Below, in pieces: positions 14,601 to 23,109 of a DNA stretch of 64,000 nucleotides. The stretch spans positions 424,972 to 488,971 of the forward strand of contig CM007340.1 in NCBI GenBank assembly GCA_000333855.2, written 5' to 3'. How positions within the stretch are numbered: position 1 is the first letter of the stretch; every line of letters begins with the position of its first letter. The notes under the pieces are model-generated. The model searched no databases. It was not told the origin of the DNA and saw nothing but the letters and a program-made list of their open reading frames with translations. The translations under genes and the position numbers were made by a program. Origin of the DNA: Endotrypanum monterogeii. Its lineage: Eukaryota; Euglenozoa; Kinetoplastea; Trypanosomatida; Trypanosomatidae.

Positions 14601-15527
14601 ACAGACCACCCCACCGCGCGCGTAGACTACACGACCCCTCCGAAGGCCGCAGCGTCTTCTGTAGCGGCAGCGAAACCGGGGCGGCGCGGTCCCTCGTCAA
14701 TATCGTCCCCCTCCGAAAACAGGCCCCCCTGCGCGAAGCAATCGAACCTCAAGACGGGTGCCATCCCGGATCTCTCCCAGCACCGACGCGAAGAGACCCT
14801 CAGGCGCGTGACGGAAGACAACGACAGCAACAGCCGTGGTTGTGTGAGCAGTGGCATGCACTCTGCGTGGCGATCGTTCTTTGGTGCCGCTGGTACGAAT
14901 CAAGCAACTGCATTTCCCGCCAAGGCGTCACGGATGGTGCATAACGCGCTGCCAGAGAGCTCGCGTCAGCGAACCGTTTGGGGCCGCGGTGACACCAAGG
15001 CAAGTAGGACGGCACACGACGCATCACCGCAACCACCTTTGGTCATACCCAGTCGATACGAGTGGCCGCCAAGCGTTCGGGAAATACGCCAACAGACTCA
15101 AAGCCAAGCACACATGCGCCCAGTGGAGTTGGTACTCCCCTACGGTGCGGCAGAGACCTACTACAACACAACCGCAACGTCCACGTCGACACTGGCACTC
15201 TTGAGCATTCACGAACAAGCAGAGCAAACCTCGGTGTTACTCGGACATGAAGCACCTCTACGATTTCCGATGCGTCGCACCAGACGCGACCCCTCAGCGG
15301 GTGACAGTGTAGAGGAGGGAGAGGCGAGTCGGGATCTCCCTGTCGGTGTGCTCTCGACACAAGAGGAGCGCTTTAGCGTCTTCCGGCGGTGGTGGTGTCG
15401 AACCCGTAAAGCTGGCGTGTTGCGTGACAGTGTCGCTGGACGCTCCGTGGGGGCCCTGGAAGATCTTGTTGGCTTTGGCTGCTTGCTCACCCCTTCAGCA
15501 GCCGCAACGCGAACCAGCACTGTGTAG
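8643..15527 (+). CDS. AAA+ ATPase, ATAD5/Elg1-RFC1-like clamp loader/unloader large subunit
   Basis: This is an intact frame of 2294 residues. The AAA+ core starts late. Walker A is GPTGSGKT at residues 1316-1323 (Lys1322), followed by GFRVVEMNTS, close to the ATAD5/CTF18 pattern. Walker B is LLLFEDAD at 1499-1506, followed by an RFC-like strand ending in SSDP. A later DIRYWLNTLQ (from Asp1851) matches the DIR-x-LN-LQ helix of RFC-like large subunits. The Walker B region resembles ATAD5/Elg1 more than CTF18. Family role: with RFC2-5, ATAD5/Elg1 unloads PCNA from DNA in the nucleus. The first ~1300 residues are mostly low complexity with basic and Ser-rich patches. Gln, Thr and His runs interrupt the core (CAG repeat near 13314-13332, ACC repeat near 13742-13761). 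RFC1 or CTF18 identity is not excluded. The start is the first ATG after a good splice-acceptor signal. Confidence 0.68.
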   Translation: MVGRPQKARHNPARTSSSATTKDRKPHEVKHIIDRPVSATGLLRSEGHSLPSRHCSTTSSIHTSTVITIEDRGEEDSVAQGDATRKANNGFVSGSVNHSSSTGRADTSPSHRQTAHPAEAVAEEVSNHSPPISGAPSRAFTTTSGSRLPTRKERGGSRESFKSCHTIKQRQHEVTYLSDEEKNEEIQLDNERLTPPQSPTPVRSSRGSTGFSPAHEPVISSRLLCKEENKEEVDEVGEGMEQPRELQRGGARAVHNHSVLRTSSPTRVSASPALLGATATEDSKRHASGEDQVPLDMVSRAFHTAPLLHASGLIDFFTYGIQAAARHYCGHLNGSTSAEENGARDEMSEAAAAGIPDQETASPALAASPDNVPHHSTPPRYRNIFLEDNASVPRNGVNQVRYFDKTDSRSSSAATYDSGAEGDESLSFQNDKKSLNTRETCLLNPQQTSLFRGPRGAIAAHHPAQRGTTIDESWLAATEETPPSTNSRQPSRVPCGAEQSAKEPHGVCAQALFREALQHAYQCEDAHRHLRRAQLDKQRVQLLRGVALLQGGPSPSCAALLRELQPAHVRDNHRCTHPTTPLTSLKPQQRRAGGSAKNQTVEVVVEQTSKVQKATPALVQENVGGEKNGTDNLFAALDDREGCASVSAGTSEACISCSPMSVTTPQMGSMPQHFLQVMSPAQAKRLHRPLNPFTEALVRHHRDWALKQRAARNAEDQAIHARRIYELPLLTEDVVRYASLLLCLRRRGRGGDGTVILSGTQNTGDAAVLPPGPTTKELSSSSSNGGSPQSPAVTTADNTTPPPFGEEGTLLYLKYPAPLLRTTSFAVETVRLMKWLRTWKKSSLGAPTGTAGILSSAGSGDGGSTNRNRDRNTHKRVRGEAPELHRLYVGGNSGPDDNSTYNDEAVQVVANSAAPASCTLSCTTTAEASQSNRSTVERICCQVQHAAALHQAELKQERRLAFLKLFGAAAAGSPMGTLFPSTYTQSKTIAVHEQIDEKFEAGEAEVQQHVSSVEAEELTGTTAGARNASTTPVGVTHGITSSLGCMSLSAGQTQLKSSQTMRCSRAYQLYCQAWKHVVRVGITPLAVATKAFSANRAIPGQPWLSKPHASNSTGASVICDTEMSWTCGTVSRACADLPFFKEMREEARRTALGSVSNGSLYEDAFGNRLRSARLAKKEREQQELLAAQQRRRAKRRGYFHRDDGNSDGFSGKGANRASGMLEVVLQSFATSGNGSQDTGGRKKRRRSDDSSDSTSEGDTSVKSTAPHSSKECAAVSCPSSSQSSSRSSSESMVSSESDEDGFMPKDELTNIAVVSGPTGSGKTAAVYVAAQLLGFRVVEMNTSVRRCSKTVEHLLAELTRSYRLSGTRTGSTGGFNVEEELARLKQQHADMMQRAKDEAVAAEKESPSSKRGAAKTNSISAHAIAKFFAKGSNRPAEPSNKIVNGTRKNDVVEQAPSVCIVDDTHLSADISAVSPPTPPQQPPPAPATPGAPVGGTETLLLFEDADILLGDESAKSFYAAIRDLAHRSKVPIVVTVSSDPVPAQRYDTEPFLDLHHHQQQQQQHSASTSREPALQSTYWQLCDKAGINSTMASLDAEQHALHLETDLSLCGAFAATVTSTSAATRESGGSLLASGDNGRNGGVSLASGTSAAVLSSPVSYASSGGAGGSAATATSPGTNGMTTGVSHAHTHGSSGNNTTATTTTTTTAASVAARYTHMPLNATLVSNYFGSQTPFTVVGPLPPSALYAQLLAVGAVELDLLRLSDRVTLPDDSDGATAVSWQHELEDMVTHLKVHDVDLFLRLAEQLRHHIFGAWDVVKDTTSASPTPSLLARHSLVTAVQCDAARTTTTDIRYWLNTLQVLLPSLRVVSSAAQVLEGDRRVLTDSATRKRSREAVNETSSAAVLAACRGDIETCDTHFISARRAEHLLEADFKRGVSRAASEWDSAHGRHLSNVSYNELHSTRYQHWFLDSHVNYITDIVEELTTTDHPTARVDYTTPPKAAASSVAAAKPGRRGPSSISSPSENRPPCAKQSNLKTGAIPDLSQHRREETLRRVTEDNDSNSRGCVSSGMHSAWRSFFGAAGTNQATAFPAKASRMVHNALPESSRQRTVWGRGDTKASRTAHDASPQPPLVIPSRYEWPPSVREIRQQTQSQAHMRPVELVLPYGAAETYYNTTATSTSTLALLSIHEQAEQTSVLLGHEAPLRFPMRRTRRDPSAGDSVEEGEASRDLPVGVLSTQEERFSVFRRWWCRTRKAGVLRDSVAGRSVGALEDLVGFGCLLTPSAAATRTSTV

Positions 15528-15786
15528 CAACTTAGCATCAAAGTCCTCTGAGTGCCGACTGTGTGTCGAATAACCGACTGCTCACTTCCCCCCCCTCCCC
15601 ATCGATGCGTCTTCTTCTTTTTCTTATTCTGTTTTTTGGGGGGGGAGGGAACGGAGGGGTTGCGTTGCGTGACCTTGTGCCCATCTTTTAAAGACGGGAT
15701 TCGACCTAAGTGCCTATAGACGTGTATCGGCCTTGGAGGCCGCATAGATCAATTGTGTTTCCCAACCCAACAGAAGACTTGGATGG

Positions 15787-15819
<33 letters not shown>

Positions 15820-16450
15820 AACATCTCTCTCTTTGTCGCCCTTCTCCCTTTTGTGCTATGTGCGGGGATGCACAACCCTATCGGTGAAGGCGCAAGGGTG
15901 AAAGAAGCCCCGAGGTGATCGGGTAACACGCCACGATCTGAGAATATTGGCATATATTCTTTACCGCAGTGCAGGGCGGGCCACACACACTCTACCTCCC
16001 CCACGACACACCCATCTCATTCGCTGAAGATCTGTGTGCGTCTTTTCACCTTCACGGGTGCATCGAGAACGTATCGTAATACTTATCCGTACTTCCCCTC
16101 ACGCAGATCCACTATATCCCTGCCAGTAGGGCGCGTCTCATATGCATGTATACATTCATCCCGTCCTCCATCGCTTTTCTTTTTCTCTTTGCCATCTGCT
16201 TCCAGTGTGCGTATGTATGTGCGTCGCACTCGGTCTCCCATCCCTCACCAACATCATACTGCTCATTCTCTCAGTGCACGTGCGCAGGCTGGAGACACAG
16301 AGGCATACGAAAAAAAAAGGGCGAGGGGGGAAGGGAGCAAAAAAAAAATACAAAGCTAAACGACTCTCTGCCCATCCCCACCGTAGTCTCGTGGAAGCCG
16401 CCGCCGATCCCACCCTCCTCCTTTTCTTATCAGGCCTGTGGGCAGGTCGC
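15528..16450 (+). promoter_or_regulatory. Intergenic region with (TA)n(GT)n and several splice-acceptor candidates
   Basis: No gene seen. A (TA)n tract followed by (GT)n lies at about 15786-15820, and short G, C and T runs follow the upstream stop. Pyrimidine tracts end in AG at 16204-16205, 16273-16274 and 16432-16433. The last tract (16409-16433) is the strongest and lies 17 nt before the ATG at 16451. Confidence 0.5.
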
Positions 16451-19400
16451 ATGGCATCTGTGTCACCGTTGCCGCAGCCGCCTGTTGTCGACGTAGAGGA
16501 CAACACTGGCTTGGGGGTGAGCAGAACGACGCCCCCTGAAGATGAGCAGTATACCTCGCCACCTAAGGTCCGGTATGTTACCTACGCCAGCATACCCTGC
16601 AAAACGTTGCCTGGGCCCCCTATAGCTAGCCCACCCACGCCACAGCCGCGCGCTGCATGGCCGACGACCGCCGTCGTGGGCAGCCCCTTACGGGACTTGC
16701 CATCGTCTCTCTCGCCTTTCACGGGGGTGTCGTCGGCTGTCTCTGCCAATGATAAAAGCGACTCGCCCTTTCAGACCGCACAGCAGTTCCTCTATTCCTC
16801 CGGGGCTTCGCTACTTCAGTACGCCAATCCATCGCTCTACCTTCCCGTGCGCAGCGGGGTAGACGCGTCTGGCGGCGCAAGCACCGGCTCCCTGGAGGAG
16901 CTGAGTCAGGAGGTCCAGCGAAACTTGCTGAAGTCAACCGCGGCCGCTGCAGCACTCAAGGAACGCTACGCCGCAGAGAGTGCTCCGATCGCCACGAGCA
17001 ACAGCACCGCTTCCAGGAGTGGTGGGGTGGACTGGAAAAAAATAGAGTGGGTGCGCCAGCAGTGCCGGTACACGGGCGAGGCTCTGCTTCAGTCTCCGGT
17101 GAAGGCAGCCCAAGAGAGTGAGACAGCTGGACAGCAAGAAAGCGCACCGCCGACAGCTGATGCTGCAGTAGACGCCGCGCCGCCACCGCCCTCGTCTCAA
17201 GTGTCTTCTTTTTCCACTCCTAACACCGCCGCCGCCACCGGCAGCACTCAGGTAGAAGAAAAGTCGGTGGGCACCCGCCTTGTACAATCCCTGCTACACC
17301 CCTTCACTCAGCCAACCGCTTCATCGACAGCAGCGGTGGAAGCAACAGGGGCTGCGGCTGACGACACAGTCACTGATACTGTGGTCCCACACGGGAATGG
17401 CGTCATGACCTACTTGCTTTATTGTAAGCCCAAGAATGGAGATTATGTCCACCTCAGTGGTGACGACGCGCGCGAAAATAGAGGCTCAAGTGCTTTGCCG
17501 CTGACTGTCCCCCCCGCATCTCCTTTTCTCCCTCTGGACCTCATACCAACCGCCTACTGCCCCCCACTCACCGAGATCGAGTCCACCACCGTATCCAAGG
17601 ACGGCCCCACTTCCTCAGGCGCCGAAGCAACAACTGCTGCGCCGCCGCCGTCGAACCTGTTACTACTGTCGCTGATTGTCTACGAGGGCCCTTTTGTGCA
17701 CGGAAAACGCCATGGGCGAGGTCGTCTCACAGCATACGGGCGAGTGGTTCTGGAGTGTGACTGGTCAGAGGACGTGCCGTCTCTGATGGCGCCGTGGCCC
17801 ATTTGGCCTTCTTCAAGGTCTGAGGTGTCACGGGCACCGACGCTCTGGAACGTGGCGGCGCACGTGTGGACACCTGCAGCCGTAGCCCCGGCCCCGTCGT
17901 CCACGCTAGACAATCCACATCTGCAGCGAGTGCACAGGACAGCCAAGGATGCTACTCACGTAAGTGAAGCAAGCCAATGTCCCTCACGTGCACCATCAGG
18001 GATCTGGTCAGTGGCAGTGAGTCAGGCGTACATGGGTTCTTTGACGCTGGCGACGGTGGCAAACAAGAGGCTATTGGCTAAGATAGAGGTGTGTATGGGA
18101 ACCCCCGCTATCCCCCTCACGGCGAAAGAGTTGACAGGTGCGCGCGGCACCCGCTACGTCGTCCTTCCCATTCCCCGGCCTGGACACCCATCAGACAGAC
18201 AGTGTTTCTCCGATGCCTTTCGTGGGTTGGGCTGGGCTAACCACGCCGTGTTCCTCCCAGATGACTTCGGCGAAGCACACTTTCGAGCCGACGGCGGCCT
18301 GGAGCGCTCTGACGCCCTGTCTGCCTCATCTGCGAGAACCGTGCCATCACCCGAGGGACCATTCCACCCCCCCATTCGGGTGCCTGGAGCGCCGTCTGCT
18401 GCTGCACCAGTGAGGCACGCATCCTTGTCCAAGAGTTCCCGTTGCTGGCAGTACTGCGGCCAGTGGTCGGCGGGCCTTCCGCATGGCTTCGGTGCAGCCG
18501 CTGAGCGACTCACCGACCCGACTGCTGGGACTGTACCACCCCATTACCCTTGGCGAACGCTGTTCCTGGGGCAATACGTGGAGGGAAAGCGTCGTGGGCC
18601 GGGCACCTATCACGGCGTCCAGGGCAGTGAAGCGACAGGAGTAGTTCTCTGTGGAACATGGCCCCGCCAAGAGCACTCCAGCATAAACCCTGATACAGCC
18701 CCTGCCGCCTCGGAGCATCAAGAGCAGGCAACGGCAAATATCGTTCTCCTGCCTGCTTCGAGCGCAGGGGTGATGCTTTCCACCGATTGCGAACCAGCAA
18801 CCGCTGCATCCTCCCGACCCCCGCCGACGCTCTCGTCTTTCTTCTCTCTTCAGGGTGCCCGCTGGATCAGCAGCGAAACAGATGACGGCGGGTGTAGTGG
18901 CTATGGCAACGGCAGCGGAGGGGGCTTCTTTTCGGCAGCGAAACTGCGGCAATCGTCTGCGGCCCTGAGCGGTATGTGGGAACCCCTCTTCCGTGATGTT
19001 GACGACGCCGTCACTCGAGGAGATCCAAAACCTCTGTTTGACTACGAAGATTCTGGCGATGCAATCAGCAGGGAGTCTTTGGAGGATGAGACGGTGGCAT
19101 CAAACGTATCCCCATCGCGCAAGGCACTGCTTTGGCGGCAAGCATGCCGGATAATGGATACCTTTGTCACCTCCTCCGAGTGTGTCGTGGCACTCACCAC
19201 CTTTCAGGCTACCTTTTCGTTTATGTATGGCGCCGACCTCGCCATGGAACCCGCAGCGAGAGAAGCAGAAGCGGCATCTCCCCAGACACCCAGCGCACCC
19301 TCAGAGCTGCTAAAAGCGGCGTCTAAGCTCCTCGATCGCCTTGGGAATGCGGCAACGCTCGCCTCCTCGTCGTCTGCAGCGTCGTCGATGGATTGCCCGT

Positions 19401-22234
19401 GGTGCCCAACCCACTCCTGGTGTGCCATGGCGCATCTAGGAATTCCTCCTGCCTCTTTGCCATGTACACGAGGCAACCTCAGCTATGCGGGTTGCCTTCA
19501 CGTGGGACTGTCTGAAGGCGCCACGCACCGTCATCACCCACCCACTCACCCACGGCTAGGCACACTTCAGCCTTGCGGCTACACCGGAATTGCCTCAAAC
19601 ATGAAAAGCACAAGGAACATGCCGCTGCGACTCTCGCTTAGCAGCGTGGCCACCGCCCTCGAACCGTTTGCGGCGGCTCACACCTTCACTCACGCCGTAC
19701 ACGCCGCAGCTGCCTTCGTCTCCTCCCTCCGTCTGCGACTCCTCTCCTGCTTTGCCACGAATCCGGGCCTCTGTGAGGTATTCATGGGGGACCGGAAAAG
19801 CGAGGACAAGATACTGCAGTACTGTTGGCATGTTGTCTTCGGCCACGTGGGGTCGGTACTGGTGAAGAAGGCAACCGCCGTTGCAGTAGCTGATGTGCGC
19901 CTCGTCTGGAAGCTGCTCGGACTCAAGACGGAGGAATGCGGGAAGGAAACACTGACGGACTACATGGTAGCCCTGCGTCGGTGCCGCACGCTTGGGACAG
20001 CGGACATACTGGGCATGACGCATACGGATGCATCTAAGATTTGCCACGCAGACATCTCTTCGTCCCTGAATCAGTGCGTCAGACGTCTCGGAAATTTGCT
20101 GGGAAGGCACGCGGCAGCTTCCCCCCTGTCCTCGGCACCTGACACACCAACCAGCGAGATTTCCTTCGAGCTGCAAGACATGATAACTCTTCTTTCGCAG
20201 CTACACACAATTCTAGGAACTACGGGGCACATCAGCGGTGTCGTGACGGCACCCACGAACTGTATGCATGACTCCGGCGTAGAAGGCGGGGCGACAACGG
20301 CGATGACGTTCACATCAGCACAGAGAGAAGCGCTGCTTCGATGGACTCTCCTCTCAGCAGCTGTAGGGCCCACAGAAGCTGCTGCTGCTGCTGCTGCTGC
20401 TTCTTCACACACGGTGTCAGGGCGGCACCCGTTCGCGTTTCTGTTGATTGGGCACTTGATACTCAGTGGACAGGTCACCCCTGCGTACCCCATCCAGATG
20501 GCGGATAGCGGCGCTGGAGATGGCCACAGCAACAGCGGCCACCCGTCACGGCACGATGTACTGCTGCTTCTCAAGGATATAGGGAGATCAACAAAGGAAC
20601 TGATGCACACCTACCCCTGCGTTCGCTCGTGGGCGCTCCTCTCCTCGCCGGAGGCACCAAAGCGTGCATGGGCAATGTCCGCAGCCTGCCCGCTCGACAC
20701 GTTAGCATTGAAGTTGGAGTATGCGCTCAGCCCTTGTGCGGCTCTGCACCTCAGCGTGCCCTCCTCCAGTGCGCACCCCATCAGCGGCGCTGCCCTGGCG
20801 ATGAGATCGCGCTCGAAACCGACTCGCACTGAGCGTGGCTCCGCGGATAGCGTCGGTGAGACTCACAATTATGCCGGTGCTGTGCCGCACGACTGCACCA
20901 TCCACCTCAGCCTTCAAAGCCTCCCCTTTGAGACACTGCAATGGTGTCAACGTGAGCTCACAGAACGGTCTACCGTCGCACTTATGGAGACACGCCTTGA
21001 GCGTTACTGGCGGGGTCTTCCCCCTAACGTCGCGCAGCCCCCCACGCACGGGCACCATCTCAAAGAAATCGATAGGGCACCAGAGCTTCGCCACAGCGAC
21101 ACGCTGCCTCCTTCTCCGCTGATGATGTGGTTGCTTGCCTGTCTGCAGGACATGTTGAGCCGCCCGCTTCTTCCGCAGTCGATACTGATACCATCTGGTG
21201 CTTCTGCCCAAGCAAAGTCGGACCTCACACAGCGTCCCACCTCCCAGGCTACTTTGCTTTTACACGAGCCACCCAGCTCCACCGCACCCCAGACCCACTA
21301 CACCTGGACAAAATTTGTCAGCTCTGTCTTCTTCAGCGATGCTGAAAAGGAGGAATGGACCTCAACACTGATCTCTGATCGCACCACACCCGCACCCACA
21401 CAAGCCCTCTCCTGGGTGGACCACTGCTATGTCATCGCCTTTGCTTACACGCTCGCGGAGCTGGCCGGCATAACAATGAACCTCAAATCAAGCTTCGTGT
21501 TCGACGATGACGACGACGACGACGACGCAAAGAGTGCTGACGCGTATAAACAGGCGTCGACCCCAGCAGGGAGCGTGGGCAATCGGTGTCGTGCGACAGA
21601 CTCGGCGGGGCTTTCATTGCAAATGGAAACCCCCGACAACCAGCCCCAGTGTGAGCACAAGAATACCTTGCTGAGCTCTTCCTCGCTATCATCTCAGGGC
21701 TCTTTGACATCACTGAAACCAAAACTTTCCCCAGGTGAGGAACAAGAATGCGCGGCACCAGATGTGCATACCGGTGACAACAGTGCTGGAGGTGAACGTG
21801 ATAGCCCCTCGAGGTGTTTCCCGAGTAACGGAGATGCAGCAACCCCGACAAGTCGACTTCATCTCACCTCGCCGGAAGCGTCTCCATGTGCATCCGTCAC
21901 TGCATCGCAGTCCCATGAAGCACCTACAGATAATGTGTGCCTGCGGTCCCAGTCTGCAGCAGCTGCCGGTCCTGTCGTGTCCCCTCTGGCACGCGGTCCT
22001 GTGGGCAAAGAATGGAAGTTGGTTTTAGAGCTCCCACCTGATTCTCGGCACAGCTGCGATGATCAAGTAACAAGCAAGTCGCTATGTCCTGCATTCTTCT
22101 CAAGTCCCACGTGGGAAGTTATGGAGAAGGTGTGCTCGAAAGTCTATCATCAGCTGCACGCCACCATACCACACAGCGATGCCGCAGAAAATGAAAAGGC
22201 GAAGAAATCGAAGGGAGCGAAATCCAGACCATAA
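16451..22234 (+). CDS. MORN-repeat protein, very large, function unknown
   Basis: 1927 residues from the ATG at 16451. Three MORN-type repeats are visible: YEGPFVHGKRHGRGRL from residue 411, YCGQWSAGLPHGFG from 668, and FLGQYVEGKRRGPGTYHG from 705. MORN repeats bind lipids or act as scaffolds, and in trypanosomatids are often found in cytoskeletal collar or membrane-contact proteins. The C-terminal two-thirds is largely helical with an Ala8 run (GCT repeat near 20378-20400) and a nine-Asp run near 21506-21530. I do not recognise a catalytic domain there. The frame stays open upstream to 16142, but that extension is translated from pyrimidine tracts and poly-A, so I prefer 16451, just after the best acceptor AG (16433). 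An ATG at 16217 would be used only if splicing occurs at 16205. The tail is lysine-rich. Confidence 0.7.
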   Translation: MASVSPLPQPPVVDVEDNTGLGVSRTTPPEDEQYTSPPKVRYVTYASIPCKTLPGPPIASPPTPQPRAAWPTTAVVGSPLRDLPSSLSPFTGVSSAVSANDKSDSPFQTAQQFLYSSGASLLQYANPSLYLPVRSGVDASGGASTGSLEELSQEVQRNLLKSTAAAAALKERYAAESAPIATSNSTASRSGGVDWKKIEWVRQQCRYTGEALLQSPVKAAQESETAGQQESAPPTADAAVDAAPPPPSSQVSSFSTPNTAAATGSTQVEEKSVGTRLVQSLLHPFTQPTASSTAAVEATGAAADDTVTDTVVPHGNGVMTYLLYCKPKNGDYVHLSGDDARENRGSSALPLTVPPASPFLPLDLIPTAYCPPLTEIESTTVSKDGPTSSGAEATTAAPPPSNLLLLSLIVYEGPFVHGKRHGRGRLTAYGRVVLECDWSEDVPSLMAPWPIWPSSRSEVSRAPTLWNVAAHVWTPAAVAPAPSSTLDNPHLQRVHRTAKDATHVSEASQCPSRAPSGIWSVAVSQAYMGSLTLATVANKRLLAKIEVCMGTPAIPLTAKELTGARGTRYVVLPIPRPGHPSDRQCFSDAFRGLGWANHAVFLPDDFGEAHFRADGGLERSDALSASSARTVPSPEGPFHPPIRVPGAPSAAAPVRHASLSKSSRCWQYCGQWSAGLPHGFGAAAERLTDPTAGTVPPHYPWRTLFLGQYVEGKRRGPGTYHGVQGSEATGVVLCGTWPRQEHSSINPDTAPAASEHQEQATANIVLLPASSAGVMLSTDCEPATAASSRPPPTLSSFFSLQGARWISSETDDGGCSGYGNGSGGGFFSAAKLRQSSAALSGMWEPLFRDVDDAVTRGDPKPLFDYEDSGDAISRESLEDETVASNVSPSRKALLWRQACRIMDTFVTSSECVVALTTFQATFSFMYGADLAMEPAAREAEAASPQTPSAPSELLKAASKLLDRLGNAATLASSSSAASSMDCPWCPTHSWCAMAHLGIPPASLPCTRGNLSYAGCLHVGLSEGATHRHHPPTHPRLGTLQPCGYTGIASNMKSTRNMPLRLSLSSVATALEPFAAAHTFTHAVHAAAAFVSSLRLRLLSCFATNPGLCEVFMGDRKSEDKILQYCWHVVFGHVGSVLVKKATAVAVADVRLVWKLLGLKTEECGKETLTDYMVALRRCRTLGTADILGMTHTDASKICHADISSSLNQCVRRLGNLLGRHAAASPLSSAPDTPTSEISFELQDMITLLSQLHTILGTTGHISGVVTAPTNCMHDSGVEGGATTAMTFTSAQREALLRWTLLSAAVGPTEAAAAAAAASSHTVSGRHPFAFLLIGHLILSGQVTPAYPIQMADSGAGDGHSNSGHPSRHDVLLLLKDIGRSTKELMHTYPCVRSWALLSSPEAPKRAWAMSAACPLDTLALKLEYALSPCAALHLSVPSSSAHPISGAALAMRSRSKPTRTERGSADSVGETHNYAGAVPHDCTIHLSLQSLPFETLQWCQRELTERSTVALMETRLERYWRGLPPNVAQPPTHGHHLKEIDRAPELRHSDTLPPSPLMMWLLACLQDMLSRPLLPQSILIPSGASAQAKSDLTQRPTSQATLLLHEPPSSTAPQTHYTWTKFVSSVFFSDAEKEEWTSTLISDRTTPAPTQALSWVDHCYVIAFAYTLAELAGITMNLKSSFVFDDDDDDDDAKSADAYKQASTPAGSVGNRCRATDSAGLSLQMETPDNQPQCEHKNTLLSSSSLSSQGSLTSLKPKLSPGEEQECAAPDVHTGDNSAGGERDSPSRCFPSNGDAATPTSRLHLTSPEASPCASVTASQSHEAPTDNVCLRSQSAAAAGPVVSPLARGPVGKEWKLVLELPPDSRHSCDDQVTSKSLCPAFFSSPTWEVMEKVCSKVYHQLHATIPHSDAAENEKAKKSKGAKSRP

Positions 22235-22924
22235 GCACCAAAAGAGGGGGGGGGCAAGAGAGGCGATGTCGGTGGGTCCTTGGGCTGTCGTTGTACCACA
22301 AGTCTCGGATAGGAAGAAAAATTTTCTTTTAATGCAGCAGATAACGATCAGTGAGAGGCCTCGCTCGCTTTCCCCCACCCACCCTCAATGGCTTCCCTTC
22401 CCCTGAATGAAAAAGGCAAACGCACTATCGAAGGCACGGAACAACAAGCACACGTATTACCACGCAAATGCACCGAGTCCATATATATATATATATGGAG
22501 AGAGAGAGAAATGTATATGTGTGTGATGATCTGTATAAAACGAGGGGGAAAGAGCGAGGGGGGTCCGGTTTTTTTTTTCCTCGATCGGTCAAACATCGTC
22601 TGTTTCTGGACACATTACGAATCTGAGGGAATCCCCATCATTTGGAACGTCGTGGGACGTGGCCATGCTCCCTCGCTGCCCCCACCCCCATCCCCACCCC
22701 CCTCTTCTCGTAGGGGAGTATCACCATATGGATATTCGTATCTTCTTAATGCTCTTTCTATTTGGCAGTTTTCTCCCATCTCTATTCTGCACCCCAAACC
22801 TCTCCTCTCTGTTCCTCCTCCATCTCTTCCTGTCCCAGTGTGCGGGTATTTCCCTTTTTTTTTCTTTTGTGCTGTTGTTGCTCCCAAACCTTTGTTTCTT
22901 TGTAGTTAGAGTGACTCACTGACT

Positions 22925-22961
<37 letters not shown>

Positions 22962-23109
22962 TCCTAGTTTTCTCTTTTGTATCTGTGTGTGTGTGTATCT
23001 CTGTTGCTCTCCTTTCCCTGCTCAGGGCACCTCTTCCCCCCCCCTCTCCCTCCCGACATCGCCGCCCTCCATCTCTGTCTACCCGCCCTATCCCCACACC
23101 CTCACAGCG
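22235..23109 (+). promoter_or_regulatory. Intergenic region rich in pyrimidine tracts
   Basis: No gene seen. A (TA)n patch lies at about 22482-22497 and an (AC)n(TA)n tract at about 22923-22962. Long CT tracts lie at about 22680-22720 and 22797-22838. A further tract ends in AG at 23024-23025, a likely spliced-leader site about 85 nt before the ATG at 23110. Confidence 0.5.

Noticed and set aside
16142..16450. N-terminal extension of the MORN protein upstream of 16451
   Set aside because: The frame is open but passes through pyrimidine tracts, A runs and three possible splice acceptors. The best acceptor (AG 16432-16433) lies after it, so it is probably UTR.
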